Below, piece after piece: positions 60,821 through 64,000 of a stretch of 64,000 bases of DNA (position 1 is its first letter; each line of letters begins with the position of its first letter). The notes under the pieces are model-generated. The model ran no database searches and was not told the DNA's origin. It was given only the letters and a program-made list of their open reading frames with translations. The stretch lies in assembly GCA_038206235.1 (NCBI GenBank), contig JBBRBB010000003.1, forward strand, positions 185,516 to 249,515, given 5' to 3'. The stretch is from JBBRBB01 sp038206235. GTDB taxonomy: Bacteria > Bacteroidota > Bacteroidia > Chitinophagales > Chitinophagaceae. The position numbers were made by a program, and so were the translations under genes.

Positions 60821-63331
60821 ATGAAAAAAGTTAACTGTTCAGCTAAAAATAAAAGAGTCTCTTTCTCTTTTAATCATCTTTTTTTTCTCCTGTTTATTAT
60901 TACTCTTTTCTCCTGTTATGCAAAAAAAGAAAAGCAGGAAAAAGAAAGCGACCCCGATGTGGATTATTTTGCTGTGCGTAATGAACATTATGGCACTTTG
61001 CCACAACAGGTAAAAGATGCAATACAGGCAAGACTTTCACAAGACGAACTGCAGCAGCGGGAAGGCTCAAGAACAATTCCAGTTCCTGAATGGAAGCTCA
61101 TAGGCCCTGCCAACACAGGCGGCAGAATTACTGATATTGAAATGCCGCGCAGCAACGATAGCGTTATTTATGCAGGCTGTGCAAGCGGAGGAATTTTTGC
61201 AAGCACGGATTATGGTGCAAGCTGGACTCCTATTTTTGATAAAGCCGCTTCTATTGCTATTGGTGATATAGAAATTGACCCCAACAATGACAACATTATT
61301 TATGCAGGTACCGGCGAGCCAAATACCGGTGGTGGTTCTATTACTTATGATGGCAATGGTATTTACAAATCTGCCAATGCAGGAAGAACATGGAAAAATA
61401 TTGGGCTTACCAATGTGGGTACAATAGGAAAAGTATCAGTAGCTAAAACAAACAGCAATATTATTTATGTGGCTGCAGTAGGAAATATTTATCAAAAGAG
61501 CACTAACAAAGGTTTATATAAATCAACAGATGGAGGAGTTAACTGGAACAAAATTTTATACCTCTCTGATTCTACTTCGGTAAACGATGTAGCAGTAAGC
61601 TCCGCAGATGCAAATGTATTGTATGCAACTACGTGGGAAAGAATTTCAAGACCCGGCGTAAGAGTCTATGGCGGAATTACTTCTAATTTATTCAAATCAA
61701 CAGATGGAGGAATTACCTGGACAAAATTATTTGCCGATGATGCTAACCGCGGCAAACTCACTATTGATATTGCGCCAACTAATCCAAACAAACTTTATGT
61801 GAGTGTTGCCAATAAAAACGGAACCTTCAATACCATTTACAGATATGATGGAATAACTTTTACCAAAATAAATAATGGTGTTTCAGGCGCAACTACTTAT
61901 ACGTGGTGGTTTGGAGGAATCAAATGTCATCCCACCGACGAGAATATTGTTTACTACAGTGATTTTAGTTTATATCGTACTGTAAATGGCGGCACAAGCT
62001 GGCAGTTTGTTGCAGGCTCATCGCATGTTGATCAGCATAGTGTATGCATTCATCCCCTCAATATTCAAAAAGTAGTAATTGGGAATGATGGTGGCGTTTA
62101 TACTTCCACCAATGCATTAGCGAGTATCACGCTGCGCAATATTCCCAATACACAGGTATATGACTTTGATGTATATAAAGCCGATGAAACATTTGTGAGC
62201 GCAGGTTTCCAGGACAATAGCTTTGCGCACACTTCTACACAAACTTTAAACGGATGGCAATTTTATGGTGGCGGTGATGGTGTTCAGGTAAGAGTAAATC
62301 CCGTTACTAAATTTGAGACATATTCATCGCAGTATGGCGGACTGAATATTACAACAAACGGCATTGGTTTTTCTGACAGGTTTAATTGGAAATGCCCAAT
62401 ACGCTTAGACCCTGTAAATCCCGATGTAAGATATTTCGGCACAAATAAAATATACAAATTCAATCCTTTACAAAATAAATGGACGGCCATAAGCGGCGAC
62501 CTAACCAATGGCAGTGGCATCGGTAGTTTCGGCACCGTTACCACAATTGGTGTTGCGCCAACAAACAATAGTTATATCTATAGCGGCAGCGACGACGGGC
62601 AGGTGTATGTAACAAAAAACGGCGGAACAACCTGGACAAATATCACTGCGGGTTTACCAGTTTTTTGGACAACATTTATTAAGACAGACAGAACAAATCC
62701 TGAAATTGCTTATGTGGGTTTTAGCGGTTATCGCTATGGATTTAAGGATGCGCATATTTATAAAACAACTAACGCAGGTGCAAGCTGGACAAGGATTTCA
62801 AACGATTTGCCGCAGATGCCGGTGAATGATATTGAAATTGATCCGCTTAATAATAATGTTCTTTATCTGGCTACTGATGTGGGTGTGTATTTTAGCAGAA
62901 ATGGAGGAGCACACTGGCTTAGGCTGGGAAGTAAAATGCCTGCCGTGGTTGTATCTACTTTAAATCTTGGAGTAAATACAAGGCAACTGTATGCAGCAAC
63001 GTATGGAAGAAGTGTATATAAATTAGATGTGAATACAGGTAACTTGCCCAACGATAATTTCATAAGTGCAGAAACTAAAAAATCTATTGAAAGTGTATCA
63101 CTGCACCCAAATCCTGCAAGAGATTATACGATGATTAATTTACATGAAAATAATAATGGTGCAATTATTCATGTTTATAACAACAAAGGTGAAATAGAAT
63201 TTTCTGAAAAAATGGAAGCTAACACCTTGCAGAAAAAAATAAGTTTGCAAAAGTTAACTCCGGGAATTTATACAATAGCTTGCATTGCGAATAACAAACA
63301 AATGATTAATAGATTAATAGTGCAGCGATAA
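60821..63331 (+). CDS. Large BNR/sortilin-like repeat protein, T9SS-secreted
   Basis: An 836-residue protein with a lipoprotein-type signal (lipobox near LFSCYAKKEK, Cys about 32) and about ten BNR/sialidase-type or VPS10-like repeats across 85-740 (STDYGASWTPIFDKA, KSTDGGVNWNKILYLSD, YVTKNGGTTWTNITAGLP, YFSRNGGAHWLRLG), forming one or two propellers. The C-terminus is a T9SS sorting domain (SLHPNPARDYTMINLHENN ... LTPGIYTIACIANN). Such proteins are often listed as glycosyl-hydrolase-like, but no catalytic site was found. A lipobox together with a T9SS tail would be unusual, so the lipidation call is tentative. Confidence 0.87.
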   Translation: MKKVNCSAKNKRVSFSFNHLFFLLFIITLFSCYAKKEKQEKESDPDVDYFAVRNEHYGTLPQQVKDAIQARLSQDELQQREGSRTIPVPEWKLIGPANTGGRITDIEMPRSNDSVIYAGCASGGIFASTDYGASWTPIFDKAASIAIGDIEIDPNNDNIIYAGTGEPNTGGGSITYDGNGIYKSANAGRTWKNIGLTNVGTIGKVSVAKTNSNIIYVAAVGNIYQKSTNKGLYKSTDGGVNWNKILYLSDSTSVNDVAVSSADANVLYATTWERISRPGVRVYGGITSNLFKSTDGGITWTKLFADDANRGKLTIDIAPTNPNKLYVSVANKNGTFNTIYRYDGITFTKINNGVSGATTYTWWFGGIKCHPTDENIVYYSDFSLYRTVNGGTSWQFVAGSSHVDQHSVCIHPLNIQKVVIGNDGGVYTSTNALASITLRNIPNTQVYDFDVYKADETFVSAGFQDNSFAHTSTQTLNGWQFYGGGDGVQVRVNPVTKFETYSSQYGGLNITTNGIGFSDRFNWKCPIRLDPVNPDVRYFGTNKIYKFNPLQNKWTAISGDLTNGSGIGSFGTVTTIGVAPTNNSYIYSGSDDGQVYVTKNGGTTWTNITAGLPVFWTTFIKTDRTNPEIAYVGFSGYRYGFKDAHIYKTTNAGASWTRISNDLPQMPVNDIEIDPLNNNVLYLATDVGVYFSRNGGAHWLRLGSKMPAVVVSTLNLGVNTRQLYAATYGRSVYKLDVNTGNLPNDNFISAETKKSIESVSLHPNPARDYTMINLHENNNGAIIHVYNNKGEIEFSEKMEANTLQKKISLQKLTPGIYTIACIANNKQMINRLIVQR

Positions 63332-63446
63332 AATATTATTGCAGCTATAATTATCGAGAGCTGAATAAGCGTTATAGCCATTATGAGATTGATGTGCTGT
63401 AGGCACAAAATATTGGTCGAAATAAATACTAATAAGTGAAGGGCGT

Positions 63447-63498
63447 GCGTAGGTACGCAATCTTAATAATTGTTTCAGAATATTGCGTACCTACGCAG
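63447..63498. repeat. Perfect 16-bp inverted repeat
   Basis: TGCGTAGGTACGCAAT and ATTGCGTACCTACGCA are perfect complements with a 20-nt loop. Each arm is itself a short palindrome (GCGTAGGTACGC-type), so several structures are possible. It begins about 115 bp after the stop of the BNR protein gene. Confidence 0.8.
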
Positions 63499-63753
63499 AC
63501 AATTCAGGTAACTTCATTTTTCTACCAATATTAAGTCCCGACAGGACTTCCGGCACATCAAAATAAAAATTAACTTGATGCCTATGCGTTTTTTGCGGAT
63601 GTCCCCCCACAAACGTCTTATGGGGATTGATTTTTAAAATTTTACAGCTTTTAAGAAGCTGTATAGAAATGGTTCTAAATAAACTTGTATAGATATCTCA
63701 CTCCCGCCTTGACCGGATTCCTCCGGAACGTAAACAACAATTTTGCTTTTTCA

Positions 63754-63793
63754 CTACCCACCAGTCGTCCCTATGGGGACGTTTCGTGGGTAG
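63754..63793. repeat. Two-part hairpin
   Basis: Outer arms CTACCCAC and GTGGGTAG enclose an inner palindrome CGTCCCTATGGGGACG. The whole 40 nt would fold into one long hairpin. It resembles a REP-like unit rather than a terminator because no T-run follows. Confidence 0.75.
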
Positions 63794-64000
63794 AAAATGA
63801 AGGGACAGAAACAAATAAGTTTCATTGGAACGTCTTGTTATGAATTAAGTGCATGTTTGAAAACGGCAATGTGGACAAAAATGGTTGGTGATTTTGTTAA
63901 GAATTAGACTCAATTTTGATTATCAATCTGAAGGGGAAGCAGGCTCTGCTGGAGAGCAACCTGCCAGCAATAAGATTGATGCTTATACGATAGAATGAAG

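Larger units (their letters stand above)
63332..64000. other. Non-coding tail of the window
   Basis: A 669-bp region without a recognisable gene. It holds the two strong inverted repeats listed next and a short palindromic stretch near 63593-63625 (GTCCCCCC...TATGGGGAT). Near the right edge a frame from about 63880 encodes QSEGEAGSAGEQPASNKIDA and a stop at about 63996; it has no clear start and may be the end of a decayed gene. Confidence 0.5.

Noticed and set aside
60821..63331. Assignment of the BNR-repeat protein as a sialidase
   Set aside because: BNR-type repeats are present, but no sialidase catalytic residues (Arg triad, Tyr/Glu pair) could be picked out.
63863..63998. Complete gene at the right end of the window
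   Set aside because: Only a short frame without a clear start is seen; it may be a gene end, but nothing supports a product.

Overview
The window looks like chromosomal DNA from a member of the Bacteroidota, most likely a Chitinophagaceae-type organism. The reasons are several secreted proteins with C-terminal type IX secretion (T9SS) sorting domains, TAnnTTTG-type -7 promoter boxes (upstream of kup, purQ, rpsT and the 6146 gene), a TonB-dependent receptor with a carboxypeptidase-like N-terminal domain, families typical of the phylum (DUF1573, DUF3347, CHRD, DUF6427-like), a fused alpha/beta 2-oxoacid dehydrogenase E1, and low GC. The taxonomic call is inference from content only.

Layout. 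1-9.6 kb: uvrA (3' end cut by the window edge) diverging from an ECF sigma factor, then kup, a secreted protein of unknown function with a membrane protein behind it, and purQ. 9.6-12.1 kb: a stand-alone DsbD-alpha-like protein followed by full dsbD. 12.1-13.8 kb: a decayed accessory patch with a DUF262 pseudogene, a DUF1569/DinB-like pseudogene and three tiny ORFs. 13.9-20.9 kb: an amino-acid permease, a WD40/T9SS gene broken by one in-frame TGA, a lipoprotein, an AHSA1-type protein, a rhodanese, an IS1-like remnant, a TonB-like protein and a small secreted protein. 21.2-26.2 kb: a lipoprotein and two tandem paralogous T9SS-secreted subtilases. 26.1-32.6 kb (minus strand): an RNA m5C methyltransferase, sucB and sucA; an MNT-type nucleotidyltransferase, a frameshifted HEPN partner and a plus-strand tRNA-Cys lie between sucB and sucA.

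32.8-45 kb: rpsT, a four-domain CHRD protein, an M14 peptidase, OmpA with thrombospondin-3 repeats, a RAYT transposase flanked by REP-like palindromes, a TonB-dependent receptor, an antitoxin with a truncated PIN toxin, a DUF3347 protein and an M20 peptidase. 45-55 kb: exbB-exbD, a nitroreductase, rpsL-rpsG, ilvE, an unknown gene-rdgB-thioesterase operon, aroE, an outer-membrane-type protein, a ComA-like phosphosulfolactate synthase and two DUF1573 proteins. 55-64 kb: the fused E1, a small membrane-protein gene between two 57-bp imperfect direct repeats, a kelch/galactose-oxidase-like T9SS protein, a large BNR-repeat T9SS protein, and a 670-bp tail with strong hairpins.

The genes fit a free-living heterotroph with TCA cycle (sucA, sucB), branched-chain amino-acid metabolism (ilvE, fused E1), TonB-powered uptake (TonB, ExbB/ExbD, receptor) and protein degradation outside the cell (subtilases, M14, M20). 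The most unusual thing here is not one gene. It is a population of short dispersed repeats of at least three kinds: degenerate 7-12 bp direct-repeat tracts, short palindromes related to GTCC-N2-AGGACTCTG, and GC-rich inverted repeats. They sit in intergenic DNA and have also entered core genes (uvrA, sucB, the rRNA methyltransferase, the TonB receptor) in frame, adding low-complexity peptide to otherwise conserved enzymes. A second theme is decay: several defence-like or toxin-antitoxin genes (DUF262, HEPN, PIN) are broken while their partners or neighbours remain intact.
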